A stretch of DNA of 21,962 nt from Actinomycetota bacterium (GCA_009705865.1 WLSJ01000009.1:1-21962); one strand, 5' to 3'. Shown: positions 7,650-15,082, numbered from the stretch's first letter. The notes: generated by a model from the letters alone, not told the origin. Numbers and translations are program-made.

Positions 7650-8150
7650 CTAATCTTGACCGCTTTCGGGCCCCTGATGTGGCACCTCTGAGGAATCCTC
7701 GAATCGGCGCGGGGCAAAAGTGCCATACAACGCCCCCCAGAGTCCGTTCAGACCAAGGCCCATCATGGGAGCCAGGATTCCAAAAGCCAAGGTGCTTCCC
7801 GCGCGTCCATCAGTTGTCGAACGACTGACCGCTGTGGCCACCGCACCAACCACCTGAACACCGAGAGCGCAATTCATCACACGAGCTACAGACGATGGAG
7901 CACATTTGTCAACCAAAAAATACAACGCCGCAACTGAGATGTTGTCTGTTCGGCTTCGTTGCACTGCAGTCCAGTACCCCCACAGAAACGCAACGATCCC
8001 GATTGTAAAACAACCGAGACTGACAACAACTCCGATTGTCTTCCACGGCGAAGAGAAGGCAACGGCCGCACACACAGAGGCAGCGACAAAGATAACCGTG
8101 AGAGCAACATTGATTCTGACAAGAAGTGAGCCTGGCACGCCTTCCATCAT
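7650..8150 (-). CDS. Multi-pass membrane protein of unknown function
   Basis: 166 residues with four likely transmembrane helices: about 9-31, 38-60 (TIGVVVSLGCFTIGIVAFLWGYW), about 93-109 (a conserved-looking NCALGVQVVGAVATAV) and about 117-141 (GSTLAFGILAPMMGLGLNGLWGALYG). It has a short cytosolic C-terminal tail ending RRFEDSSEVPHQGPESGQD. Proteins with a terminal LNGLWGALYGxFxxR motif are common in actinobacteria and have no assigned role. It starts with the ATG at 8150 embedded in the stop of the glycosyltransferase gene (ATGA), so translation is coupled to that gene. No enzymatic motif is visible. Confidence 0.78.
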   Translation of the reverse strand: MMEGVPGSLLVRINVALTVIFVAASVCAAVAFSSPWKTIGVVVSLGCFTIGIVAFLWGYWTAVQRSRTDNISVAALYFLVDKCAPSSVARVMNCALGVQVVGAVATAVSRSTTDGRAGSTLAFGILAPMMGLGLNGLWGALYGTFAPRRFEDSSEVPHQGPESGQD

Positions 8151-9268
8151 GGTCCGACCTTCAACACTTCTCCTAAACGAGCTGCCAGGACTGAGTATTC
8201 AAATTCGGATTCAGCCCGTGTTCTCGAAGCTGTGGCCATCGATGAGCGCAATGCATCATCATCAAGAATTGTGGCAATGCGAGCAGACAGGCCGGACACA
8301 TCTGTTGGGTCTTTCATGACATAACCAGTGACACCGTCAAGCACAGCCTCTGCTGCTCCACCGCTATCACCGGCAATTTGCGGTACGCCACATGCAGCGG
8401 CTTCGACAAAGACGATGCCGAAACCTTCTTGCTCAAGACCGCCCCAACGATTACGACACATCATGGAGAAAATATCTGCACACCCGTACAACACTGGTAC
8501 ATCTTCATGTTCAACACGGCCAACGAATGTGACAGGAGCATTCAATTCATCTGCCAACTTACGCAGACGCTCTTCATCGCGGCCCGTACTTGCAATTACT
8601 AATCGCAATCGTGGGCGGTGTGGGGCCAGTTGAGCAACTGCTCGAATAACGGTGTCGAATCCCTTCCGCGGAACGAGGCGACTAAAACCAAGAATGATTT
8701 CATCGTCGGCAGCAAACCCGAATCGAGCCCGCGCTGCTTTCTTGTCGGCATCATTCAGCGGCACGAACCGTTTGGTATCAACTCCTGGCGGAACAATGGT
8801 CGACGGCAATGCACGTCCTGCTGCATGATCACCTTCCTGTGCCGGATATCCACCAGCAGCAATGATGTGTTGTGCTCCACGAAGCACATGCCCTAACACC
8901 TGACGTGAACCTGGCAACCGGCCAGGCACAGTGACTTCAGCACCGTGCAGCACCACCATGTACGGGACCGCGAGTCGCGGACCAACAAGACCTAATGGCA
9001 GTGCAGGGTCAAGCACAACAAAGTCAGCTCCGAATTCTTTGGCTAACGCATTGATGCGTTGCACCATCCATGGGTGTGGCAGTAGCACTGGTTCTCGCGT
9101 TCGCTCGATGCGATAAGGCTCACCTGCATCAAAAACAGCATCGCCATCGTGGGGAGTAGTCAGTACAGCAAAGGAATCTGGCGGCAGGCGTCGCCACCAT
9201 TCCCACAACAACGACTGAATACCGCCGATCTTTGGAGGAAAATCATTTGTGACAAGAAGATGTTTCAT
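8147..9268 (-). CDS. GT4 glycosyltransferase, PimB-like mannosyltransferase
   Basis: A 373-residue GT-B retaining glycosyltransferase of family GT4. N-terminal HLLVTNDFPPKIGGIQS (acceptor-side GGIQ loop, 15-18) and LHGAEV are typical of the PimB clade, which adds the second mannose to phosphatidylinositol mannosides at the membrane. The donor-site elements follow: FSRLVPRKGFDTVIRA, and the EX7E motif in EGFGIVFVEAAACG, then AGDSGGAAEAV. The start overlaps the queG stop by 4 bases. The PimB assignment rests on these blocks only, and other GDP-mannose or UDP-sugar GT4 enzymes share them. An IMPase elsewhere in the window would fit an inositol-lipid pathway. Confidence 0.82.
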   Translation of the reverse strand: MKHLLVTNDFPPKIGGIQSLLWEWWRRLPPDSFAVLTTPHDGDAVFDAGEPYRIERTREPVLLPHPWMVQRINALAKEFGADFVVLDPALPLGLVGPRLAVPYMVVLHGAEVTVPGRLPGSRQVLGHVLRGAQHIIAAGGYPAQEGDHAAGRALPSTIVPPGVDTKRFVPLNDADKKAARARFGFAADDEIILGFSRLVPRKGFDTVIRAVAQLAPHRPRLRLVIASTGRDEERLRKLADELNAPVTFVGRVEHEDVPVLYGCADIFSMMCRNRWGGLEQEGFGIVFVEAAACGVPQIAGDSGGAAEAVLDGVTGYVMKDPTDVSGLSARIATILDDDALRSSMATASRTRAESEFEYSVLAARLGEVLKVGP

Positions 9269-10425
9269 AAGCCTGTCCGTAAGGCTGGCAGATGTAACAA
9301 CTCTTCTCGCACCATTGGGTCAGGATCATTGAAATCAATCAGGTTGCGGGCTCCCAATCTGGCAGCTGCCCACACCGCATGTGCGCGTAATTCACCGCGA
9401 GGGTGCTGAAGATACGTGCGCAATGTTGACATGACGCGATCATCAGTCGGGTCGCCGACATTGCCGATGTTGATCAGCAAATTCCGCCTGATCCAGGTCA
9501 TGTCTCGTTGATGCACGTACCAACGCTGACACGATTCGTTCAGTGTTACATCATCCATGTGCAGCCACGCCACAACGTCAACACCAGACTGCACCAGTTC
9601 TGAAGATTCTGTAGTCCCTGCACGTCTCGTTGGTGGGCACACGGTTTGACAATCATCACAGCCATAGATTCGGTCATGAAGTGCAATGCGGTGCTCACGA
9701 TCAAAAATTCCAGGCTTTTGCAATAACCATGACAAACATTTGTTGGCATCAATCACGCCATTTTCAACGATTGCTCCAGTCGGACACGCTGGTATGCAAC
9801 GAGAACACGCACCACAACCATCCTCTAATGGTGTTGCCATTGGCAGATCAGCTGTTGTTACGACACACCCGATAACAAAGAAACTGCCGTGACCCGGCAA
9901 CAAGATGTTTGCGTTCTTGCCATACCAACCAATACCGGCTAGCCAGGCTGTTTCTCGATCAACCATTGCATTGTCATCTGCAAATACCACAGCACGGTGA
10001 CCATCGCTTCTCAATTGATCAGCAACCAAGTTGAGCGAGTCTTTTAAGAATCCGTAGTGATCGACCCACGCATACCTAGCAATCTTGCCGAGTGGAGACT
10101 GTGACAATTCGGAAGTCTGATTGTCATCGATTGCATATGAACGCACACCCACAATGATTGATTTCGCACCTTCAAGATGGATCGCAGGATTTGTGGAACG
10201 TTCTGGACGCAGGAACGTAAATTTCATTCCATTCACAAGATCGTTATCGATGCGTTCGTGCAACTGACCTAAGGCACGGTGCATCACTTCAGCTGGTGCA
10301 ACGCCCAACGTGTGAAGACCCGCATCAACCCCAATAGTGCGTAGTTTTTCCCAGTACTCAGGTCCGTGAGGTGCGTCTGGGGAGACGGTTTTCGGATTTC
10401 GGGAAGACGGGTTAGCCAACGGCAC
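9265..10425 (-). CDS. queG: Epoxyqueuosine reductase
   Basis: Catalyses the last step of queuosine biosynthesis, reducing epoxyqueuosine to queuosine in tRNA, using cobalamin and two [4Fe-4S] clusters. About 386 residues. Seen are an N-terminal reductase domain (RPERSTNPA, SIIVGVRSYA, ARYAWVDHYGFLKD), GIGWYGKNANILLPGHGSFFVIG, two ferredoxin-type cluster motifs (CGACSRCIPACPTGAI and CDDCQTVCP) and a C-terminal HEAT-like region (RNLLINIGNVGDP, LRAHAVWAAARLGA). The open frame starts at 10524, but the first 33 residues are out-of-frame sequence of the neighbouring small gene. The GTG at 10425 is the most credible start and overlaps that gene by 14 bases. Its stop overlaps the glycosyltransferase start. 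Confidence 0.93.
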   Translation of the reverse strand: MPLANPSSRNPKTVSPDAPHGPEYWEKLRTIGVDAGLHTLGVAPAEVMHRALGQLHERIDNDLVNGMKFTFLRPERSTNPAIHLEGAKSIIVGVRSYAIDDNQTSELSQSPLGKIARYAWVDHYGFLKDSLNLVADQLRSDGHRAVVFADDNAMVDRETAWLAGIGWYGKNANILLPGHGSFFVIGCVVTTADLPMATPLEDGCGACSRCIPACPTGAIVENGVIDANKCLSWLLQKPGIFDREHRIALHDRIYGCDDCQTVCPPTRRAGTTESSELVQSGVDVVAWLHMDDVTLNESCQRWYVHQRDMTWIRRNLLINIGNVGDPTDDRVMSTLRTYLQHPRGELRAHAVWAAARLGARNLIDFNDPDPMVREELLHLPALRTGL

Positions 10426-10648
10426 GGTGCCGAAGCGTAGGCACCAAACCGGCCTGAGCGAGCAACCTAATTTCTCGAAGCTCCTGAAGGTCAAGAACAA
10501 CAGCACCTTCAGAGGGGGCATCACAGAGGAAACTCATGATGCAATCGCCACAGGCGTCAGTGTCTGCCATGACGCACGTGGCGCATGAGATCATGAGAAC
10601 TGGTTCGTATTGTGGGGCTTCGGTGAGTGTGAGAGGCGTGATGTCCAT
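10412..10648 (-). CDS. Small conserved cysteine-containing protein
   Basis: A 78-residue protein from the ATG at 10648. It has four clustered cysteines (CATC at 22-25, then C33 and C36 in ACGDC) and a fifth in SFLC. The second half, GAVVLDLQELREIRLLAQAGLVPTLRHR, is a recurrent actinobacterial pattern. A metal site is plausible because the CxxC and CxxC pairs are suitably spaced, but the function is unknown. It lies 40 bases after trpD and overlaps queG by 14 bases, so it is probably co-transcribed with both. No signal peptide or membrane segment. Confidence 0.75.
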   Translation of the reverse strand: MDITPLTLTEAPQYEPVLMISCATCVMADTDACGDCIMSFLCDAPSEGAVVLDLQELREIRLLAQAGLVPTLRHRAVG

Positions 10649-10688
10649 GTCACCAGAGTGACGAATGGGTGTGACACGGTTTGCGAGA

Positions 10689-11753
10689 TTAGACCCGCAT
10701 CCGCACTGCTTCGGCCGTACTGACGGCTACAACCTTCGACAACATGGTTGCCGCGGCTCCCGAATCGATGGTCGCGCGGGCCACGTCAATGCCATCAGCC
10801 ACGGACGCAACATGGCGAGCAACAAAGAGTGCGCAGCCCGCATTAAAGGACACGATGTCGCGCACGGCTCCTCGGCCACCAGCGAACACCTTGTTCATGA
10901 TGGCCAAGTTTTCCTGGGCGTCTCCCCCACGAACATCAGCAAGAGTGGAATGAGTAATTCCAAAGTCTGCTGCATCAATTTCAAAACGAGAAATGTTGCC
11001 GTCTCGCAATTCGTACACAATGTTTGGTCCGCTCACGGCCAATTCGTCAAGACCTTCGTGCCCATGAACCACCCACGCACTGGTGACATTGCGAGATGCC
11101 AATGCCCCCACCATTGCTTCCATCATGTTTGGCATTGCAACGCCTACCAACATGTTTGAAATTGGCGCAGGGTTCGCCATTGGCCCGAGCAGATTAAAAG
11201 CAGTTGGCACTCCGATTTCACGCCGCGATGGACCTGTGTACCGAAATGCCGGGTGGAATTGAGCAGCTAAACAGAACCCGAAACCAGTTGCAGCAATTGA
11301 CGCTTCCACTCCTTGTGGGTCAAGTTCGATCGCTACCCCGGCAGCTTCCAATAAATCAGCTGCACCACATTGTGATGATGCTGCGCGGTTACCGTGTTTG
11401 CACACCGGCACACCTGCTGCTGCTACAACCAAAGCAGACATAGTAGAAACATTGACGGTGCTGCTCTTGTCTCCACCAGTACCAACGATGTCAATTGCTC
11501 TCGACGCAACATCAGCATCGAGATGTACCTTCATGCCAGCAGAACGCACAGCATGCAGCATGCCTTCAAGTTCTTCTGTCGTTTCACCTTTCGCACGCAT
11601 TGCGATAATGAATGCTGTCATTTGTGAAGGCGTGGCACTGCCGTTCAGAATTTGTGTGATGGCAGCTTCGGCTTGTGACGAATCGAGATCACGTCTCTCA
11701 AGTAAGTGACCCAACAAAGTGGGCCAGCCGATGAACTCTGGGGAATGCGCCAT
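10689..11753 (-). CDS. trpD: Anthranilate phosphoribosyltransferase
   Basis: Transfers a phosphoribosyl group from PRPP to anthranilate, the second step of tryptophan synthesis in the cytosol. 354 residues, normal length. Motifs are GTGGDKSSTVNVST (PRPP loop, 91-104), the KHGNRAASS anthranilate/PRPP segment (from about 119), the FNLLGPMANPA loop and VHGHEGLDE. The conserved GxRT before FN.LGP reads GVPTAFNLLGP here, a Pro in place of the usual Arg at one position, which may merely reflect divergence. It is not next to other trp genes. It follows whiB by 11 bases in the same direction, so co-transcription with whiB is likely. Confidence 0.95.
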   Translation of the reverse strand: MAHSPEFIGWPTLLGHLLERRDLDSSQAEAAITQILNGSATPSQMTAFIIAMRAKGETTEELEGMLHAVRSAGMKVHLDADVASRAIDIVGTGGDKSSTVNVSTMSALVVAAAGVPVCKHGNRAASSQCGAADLLEAAGVAIELDPQGVEASIAATGFGFCLAAQFHPAFRYTGPSRREIGVPTAFNLLGPMANPAPISNMLVGVAMPNMMEAMVGALASRNVTSAWVVHGHEGLDELAVSGPNIVYELRDGNISRFEIDAADFGITHSTLADVRGGDAQENLAIMNKVFAGGRGAVRDIVSFNAGCALFVARHVASVADGIDVARATIDSGAAATMLSKVVAVSTAEAVRMRV

Positions 11754-11764
11754 GCACCAAGTAT

Positions 11765-12004
11765 CTACGCTGTGCGACGTCTTTGACGAATGATTCTGCG
11801 ACGCTCACGTTCTGTAGCGCCTCCCCAGACTCCGTCTTTCTCTCGAACCACAATTGCGTGCTCGAGACATGACGCCCGCACCATGCAGGTATTACAAATT
11901 GCCTTTGCCTCTTCGGCCGCCGCTTCTGAATCAGGGAAAAAGACATCGGGGTCTAGGCCGTTGCAAGCCCCTTGGTTACGCCATGACAGTTCTGTTCCCG
12001 ACAT
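11765..12004 (-). CDS. WhiB-family iron-sulfur transcriptional regulator
   Basis: A 79-residue Wbl protein, a family restricted to actinobacteria and their phages. It holds a [4Fe-4S] cluster and binds sigma-A. The four cluster cysteines are C14, C37, C40 and C46. The GVWGG turn (58-62) and the basic C-terminus ERERRRIIRQRRR follow. The length and the ERERRRI tail suggest a WhiB1/WhiB2-like housekeeping member rather than a redox-specific WhiB3, but subclass is uncertain. ATG start at 12004, with ribosome site GAGGGGG 6 bases upstream. It heads the run of genes trpD-(78-aa protein)-queG and beyond. Confidence 0.93.
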   Translation of the reverse strand: MSGTELSWRNQGACNGLDPDVFFPDSEAAAEEAKAICNTCMVRASCLEHAIVVREKDGVWGGATERERRRIIRQRRRTA

Positions 12005-12027
12005 CGGAACCCCCCTCAGTCACGAGG

Positions 12028-12033
12028 ATTATC
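12028..12033 (-). promoter_or_regulatory. Predicted whiB promoter -10 element
   Basis: The minus-strand hexamer GATAAT, flanked by G-rich sequence, lies 24 bases before the whiB ATG. It places transcription start near 12021, just upstream of the GAGGGGG ribosome site. No convincing -35 lies at 16-18 bases, though GACACA is nearby at a longer spacing. The 111-base gap from 12005 to 12115 holds no gene and no obvious terminator for the upstream DUF3501 gene. Confidence 0.45.
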
Positions 12034-12115
12034 CCCGCACGAGGCAGTGTATGTGTCGGGCGTCACATCTGCCTAATCCGCTCTTATGAGCCGTCAGGAC
12101 GATGTTCTGCAGGGC

Positions 12116-12727
12116 TTACGGGCGGAGATCAACCAGAAGTTCTTGACGAGTTTCATCAGACAATGGAGCCACTTCGAGATAGTTCTGTTGATCACACACC
12201 ACTGACACTGGTCCAAACGCAAACTGCTCAACCTGTTTCTCAGTGAATTCAAAGGTGAGGTAGTGCACAGCAGCCGTGACATCTGGACGAGTTAATCCGG
12301 CTGCATGCTGGGCATCAATTGAGCCTCGCACTTTCGAGCCGTCCGATAGCTGAATACAAATACTGTCTTCAAGGCCGGCGAGTTTTGGCAGCCACTCACG
12401 TACTTGATCTTCAGATGTCAATTCAAGAAACAACGTTGCACACAATTGGCCTGGCATCGGAATCATCGGGTTGTACACCTTTAACTCTTCCATGACGCCT
12501 TCGTCTGTCACTAGTTTTTCGGCCCGAATCATTTCTTGAATCTGCAAACGCATGGTGTCGCGGTTTTCGAACATGATTGTCAACATCTCACCAATTGCTA
12601 CGCGACGACGACGCTTTACTTCAATAACATGTGCACGAAACTCGGGACGCTCGCGCTCATAGGCGCGAAGGTCTGCGATGTCATCAAGTGTGAGTTTGCG
12701 TGATGGGGCGGGGGTGTTGGTGTTCAC
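12116..12727 (-). CDS. DUF3501 family protein
   Basis: A 203-residue cytosolic protein of the DUF3501 family, recognised by KLTLDDIADLRAYERERPEFR, the basic KRRRRVAIGEMLTIMFENRDTMRLQIQEM stretch and the C-terminal ALTRPDVTAAVHYLTFEF-like strand region (here AGLTRPDVTAAVHYLTFEF). No catalytic motif is known. The family is recurrently encoded beside rubrerythrin and CCG-domain Fe-S oxidoreductases, as it is here, which suggests a role in the same redox module. The start is GTG at 12727, preceded by AGAGAG, 15 bases after the oxidoreductase stop, so the two are co-transcribed. Confidence 0.85.
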   Translation of the reverse strand: MNTNTPAPSRKLTLDDIADLRAYERERPEFRAHVIEVKRRRRVAIGEMLTIMFENRDTMRLQIQEMIRAEKLVTDEGVMEELKVYNPMIPMPGQLCATLFLELTSEDQVREWLPKLAGLEDSICIQLSDGSKVRGSIDAQHAAGLTRPDVTAAVHYLTFEFTEKQVEQFAFGPVSVVCDQQNYLEVAPLSDETRQELLVDLRP

Positions 12728-12742
12728 TTTTATCTCTCTTTT

Positions 12743-14056
12743 TTATTTTGCTGGTTCTTCGGCAATGCCATAGGCACGCGCGACTACTTGTAACGGATGC
12801 TGGGCAATAATGCCCGTTTGTTCATTAATTGCCGTGTTTGCCAAATGACAGTCACCAGCAACTATTTGATTGTTTGCAGCTTCCAACTTGTTTGCCAATT
12901 TCTTTGCAATCGGCACAGAAAACTCTTCATTACCGGCCTTTAAGCCCCACATGCCGTCAATGCCTGAGCATTGATCAATCAATGTGATTTTTGCACCGGT
13001 CAACTTCATGATGTCACGACTACGCAACCCAATATTTTGAGCGCGAAGGTGGCACGGAATGTGATACGAGATGCTTTCGGCAATCTCGCCAGTGAAGTTG
13101 GTGTCGAGTTCTGTTCCCTCGGCTTTATGCAAATTCATCAAATACTCAGACGAGTCGTACGTGTGCGCCGCTACTAATTCAGCATCGGGTCCGCCAACGT
13201 AATCGACATAATCCTTCTTCAAGATGTAGCCACAAGTCGGTTGTGGAACAACAATGTCTTTGCCGCCACGAATTGCTGCAGCCAATGCCTTCACTTGCTT
13301 CGTAGCTACTTTGATGAATCCGTCCATGTCGCCGCTGTGCAGGTATGGCGCGCCACAGCAACCAGCACCATCAACTAATGAGCATTCAACGCCATTGCGT
13401 TCAAAGACCTTCACCAGATCCTGTCCGATGCCGGGCTGTTGGTATTCCACCAAACATGTAGGAAACACTGCAACAGAACCCTGCTTCTTTGCCAGGGTCG
13501 GAGCCGAACGCTTCTTGAACCACGTACTGAACCGTTGCTTTGCATACGGAGGAAGCAATCGAACAGATGATACTCCTGCAGTCTTTTCAACAAGTTTGCG
13601 GACCATTGACCCAGGCTTTGCACCAAGGACAACATTTGTGATTGTAGGAATCGTGGTTGCCAACTTGCCGAGAGCATCAGTGTGCCCCATGGCTTCAGTT
13701 GTGATGCGTTTACGGAGAGGGACTTGGTCATTGGCCATCCGCATTGAATCGTGGCGCAACATTAGGCGAGGGAAATCAAGAGCCCATTCGTGCAACTCAG
13801 GAATGTATGGGCAGTTGACATAACACAGTTTGCATTGGAAACATTCGTCTGCAACTTGGTCTTGTTGTGCGGGCGTTAATCGGCCGGCGTCTTGATCTTC
13901 GTGCGCATCCACGTAATCAAACAGAGTGGGAAAAGACGAGCAGAACTTAAAGCAGAGTCTGCAGCCATGACAGATGTCGTATACGCGCGTCAGTTCTTCG
14001 CGCACATCTGCTTCATCGAGATAGAGAGGATTCTTTGGGTCGTATGTGATGGTCAT
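12743..14056 (-). CDS. Heterodisulfide-reductase/GlpC-like Fe-S oxidoreductase (two 4Fe-4S plus CCG domains)
   Basis: A 437-residue soluble electron-transfer protein. Two ferredoxin-type cluster motifs lie near the N-terminus: CHGCRLCFKFC (C29, C32, C35, C39) and CFQCKLCYVNCP (C72, C75, C78, C82). Two CCG-type (cysteine-rich) domains follow, with GAGCCGAPY near 235 and HIPCHLRAQN plus CSGIDGMWG near 345-370. No transmembrane segment is visible. This layout is shared by HdrD, GlpC and LutA-like proteins. It is not glycolate oxidase GlcF by context. Its neighbours (rubrerythrin upstream, DUF3501 downstream) suggest it supplies electrons to rubrerythrin or a thiol/disulfide partner; this is inference. 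ATG at 14056, with a weak ribosome site and a strong hairpin 40 bases upstream. Confidence 0.85.
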   Translation of the reverse strand: MTITYDPKNPLYLDEADVREELTRVYDICHGCRLCFKFCSSFPTLFDYVDAHEDQDAGRLTPAQQDQVADECFQCKLCYVNCPYIPELHEWALDFPRLMLRHDSMRMANDQVPLRKRITTEAMGHTDALGKLATTIPTITNVVLGAKPGSMVRKLVEKTAGVSSVRLLPPYAKQRFSTWFKKRSAPTLAKKQGSVAVFPTCLVEYQQPGIGQDLVKVFERNGVECSLVDGAGCCGAPYLHSGDMDGFIKVATKQVKALAAAIRGGKDIVVPQPTCGYILKKDYVDYVGGPDAELVAAHTYDSSEYLMNLHKAEGTELDTNFTGEIAESISYHIPCHLRAQNIGLRSRDIMKLTGAKITLIDQCSGIDGMWGLKAGNEEFSVPIAKKLANKLEAANNQIVAGDCHLANTAINEQTGIIAQHPLQVVARAYGIAEEPAK

Positions 14057-14095
14057 CTGAAATTCAATTCTCGGTAAGGGGTTTTACAAAGATGA

Positions 14096-14123
14096 GGTGG
14101 TTGCTGATTTCTCAACAACCACC
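14096..14123 (-). terminator. GAAA-capped hairpin between rubrerythrin and the Fe-S oxidoreductase (terminator/attenuator or RNA-stability element)
   Basis: In the minus-strand transcript, GGTGGTTGTTGA, GAAA and TCAGCAACCACC form a 12-bp stem with a single G-U wobble closed by a GNRA tetraloop. The tract after it (TCATCTTTGTAAAA) is only moderately U-rich. It lies 40 bases after the rubrerythrin stop and 40 bases before the oxidoreductase start. It could partly terminate transcription or protect the 3' end of the rubrerythrin message, uncoupling the two parts of the operon. Confidence 0.7.
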
Positions 14124-14162
14124 CACCTCTTCGTTCATCGCGACCAATGGGCCGCGGAAAAA

Positions 14163-14579
14163 TTAGAGAGCAGCTAAGCCTTCTGCGAAACGACCAGCGT
14201 GGCTCTTCTCTGCGCGAGCAAGAGTTTCGAACCAGTCAGAGATTTCATCGAATCCTTCTTCGCGAGCTGTCTTTGCGAATCCTGGGTACATCTGTGTGTA
14301 CTCATAGGTCTCGCCAGCAACTGATGCTTTAAAGTTTGCTTCGGTCTCACCAATTGGCTCACCACTTGCTGGGTCGCCTACTTCAGCGATGTACTCAAGA
14401 TGTCCGTGCGCATGGCCGGTTTCACCTTCAGCAACAGAGCGGAACAATGCAGCTGCATCTGGGTAACCCTCGATGTCTGCTTTCTGTGCGAACCAGATGT
14501 AACGACGATTTGCTTGGCTTTCGCCTGCAAATGCCTCCAACAGGTTTTCGTGTGTTTTAGTTCCCTTCAAGGCTGGCAT
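14163..14579 (-). CDS. Rubrerythrin without rubredoxin domain (erythrin/sulerythrin type)
   Basis: A diiron peroxidase that reduces hydrogen peroxide in the cytosol. 138 residues form the four-helix ferritin-like domain only. The six expected diiron ligands are visible: E20 (AGESQANRRY), E53 and H56 (EGETGHAHGH), E90 and E93 (GETYEYTQMYP) and E124 with H127 (RAEKSHAGRF). The C-terminal rubredoxin domain (CxxC pairs) of classic rubrerythrin is missing, so an external electron donor is required. The Fe-S oxidoreductase just downstream is a candidate. It begins 22 bases after perR with a strong ribosome site (AAAGGA), so it is co-transcribed with and probably controlled by perR. Confidence 0.93.
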   Translation of the reverse strand: MPALKGTKTHENLLEAFAGESQANRRYIWFAQKADIEGYPDAAALFRSVAEGETGHAHGHLEYIAEVGDPASGEPIGETEANFKASVAGETYEYTQMYPGFAKTAREEGFDEISDWFETLARAEKSHAGRFAEGLAAL

Positions 14580-14601
14580 GAATGGATCCTTTCTTTTTTG
14601 G

Positions 14602-15024
14602 TTATTTTGTTGCGACTAGCGCAGAACACGCGCCGCATTGTCCTCGGTACACGATGTGGGCATCGCTTACTGAGAAATCGTCGAGGCCGCGCAATACAGG
14701 CGCCTTTGTTACATACACATCGTGAACATCACCACAGTCATCACAGACTGCATGATGATGGTCTGACACATTCGGATCAAACCGCAAAGAGCCTGAACCG
14801 ACTTCGATTGATTGCAATTCACCCATCTGGGCGAGATCGGTCAATGTTTGGTACACGGTGCGTAGCGAGATACCCGGCATGACACTTGTTGCGGCGCTGT
14901 GCAGCGAGTCTGCAGTGGGGTGAGAGCTGTTGTCGTGAAGAAGCCGAAATAGCAGTTGTCGTTGTGGCGTGACTTTCAACCCTGCAGTACGAAATGCAAC
15001 GGTGAGTTCCTCTGGTGATCGCAT
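14602..15024 (-). CDS. perR: Fur-family peroxide-sensing repressor (PerR type)
   Basis: A 140-residue Fur-family repressor with a winged-helix DNA-binding domain (LRTVYQTLTDLAQMGEL, about 54-70). The PerR regulatory metal site is complete: H35, D83, H89, H91 and D102, aligning with B. subtilis H37, D85, H91, H93 and D104. Fur carries Glu where PerR has the last Asp, which favours PerR over Fur. The structural zinc site has both CxxC pairs (C94/C97 and C130/C133). Its direct downstream partner is rubrerythrin, a classic PerR target. ATG at 15024, with AAGG 7 bases upstream. Peroxide would oxidise the Fe-bound histidines and release repression of the whole peroxide cluster. Confidence 0.88.
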   Translation of the reverse strand: MRSPEELTVAFRTAGLKVTPQRQLLFRLLHDNSSHPTADSLHSAATSVMPGISLRTVYQTLTDLAQMGELQSIEVGSGSLRFDPNVSDHHHAVCDDCGDVHDVYVTKAPVLRGLDDFSVSDAHIVYRGQCGACSALVATK

Positions 15025-15047
15025 GGCAGAACCTTATCTGCATCAAA

Positions 15048-15072
15048 TGCTAATTAGCAATGATTGTTATCA
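15048..15072. promoter_or_regulatory. Candidate PerR operator(s) in the perR/glpD intergenic region
   Basis: A perfect 12-bp palindrome TGCTAATTAGCA (15048-15059) directly adjoins an imperfect one, TGATTGTTATCA (15061-15072, arms TGAT/ATCA). A/T-rich palindromes with TGAT or TAAT arms resemble Fur-family boxes. A possible perR promoter overlaps them: -35 TTGCTA (15060-15055) and -10 GATAAG (15038-15033), minus strand, with a 16-base spacer. Binding would occlude it. The divergent glpD operon starts 60 bases further on and might share control. Confidence 0.5.
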
Positions 15073-15082
15073 AGGTCACACT

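Noticed and set aside
10426..10524. Extended QueG N-terminus
   Set aside because: It is out-of-frame sequence of the 78-residue gene. QueG homology begins after the GTG at 10425.
12087..12206. Short plus-strand frame beginning MSRQDDVLQG
   Set aside because: About 39 codons, mostly antisense to DUF3501, with no promoter or ribosome site of note.
13254..13823. 189-residue plus-strand reading frame
   Set aside because: It is fully antisense to the Fe-S oxidoreductase, whose motifs are unambiguous. Its translation shows no family signature and no promoter precedes it.
14602..15024. Annotation of the Fur-family protein as Fur or Zur
   Set aside because: The regulatory site ends in Asp102 and has His35/Asp83/His89/His91 as in PerR, and the neighbour is rubrerythrin.
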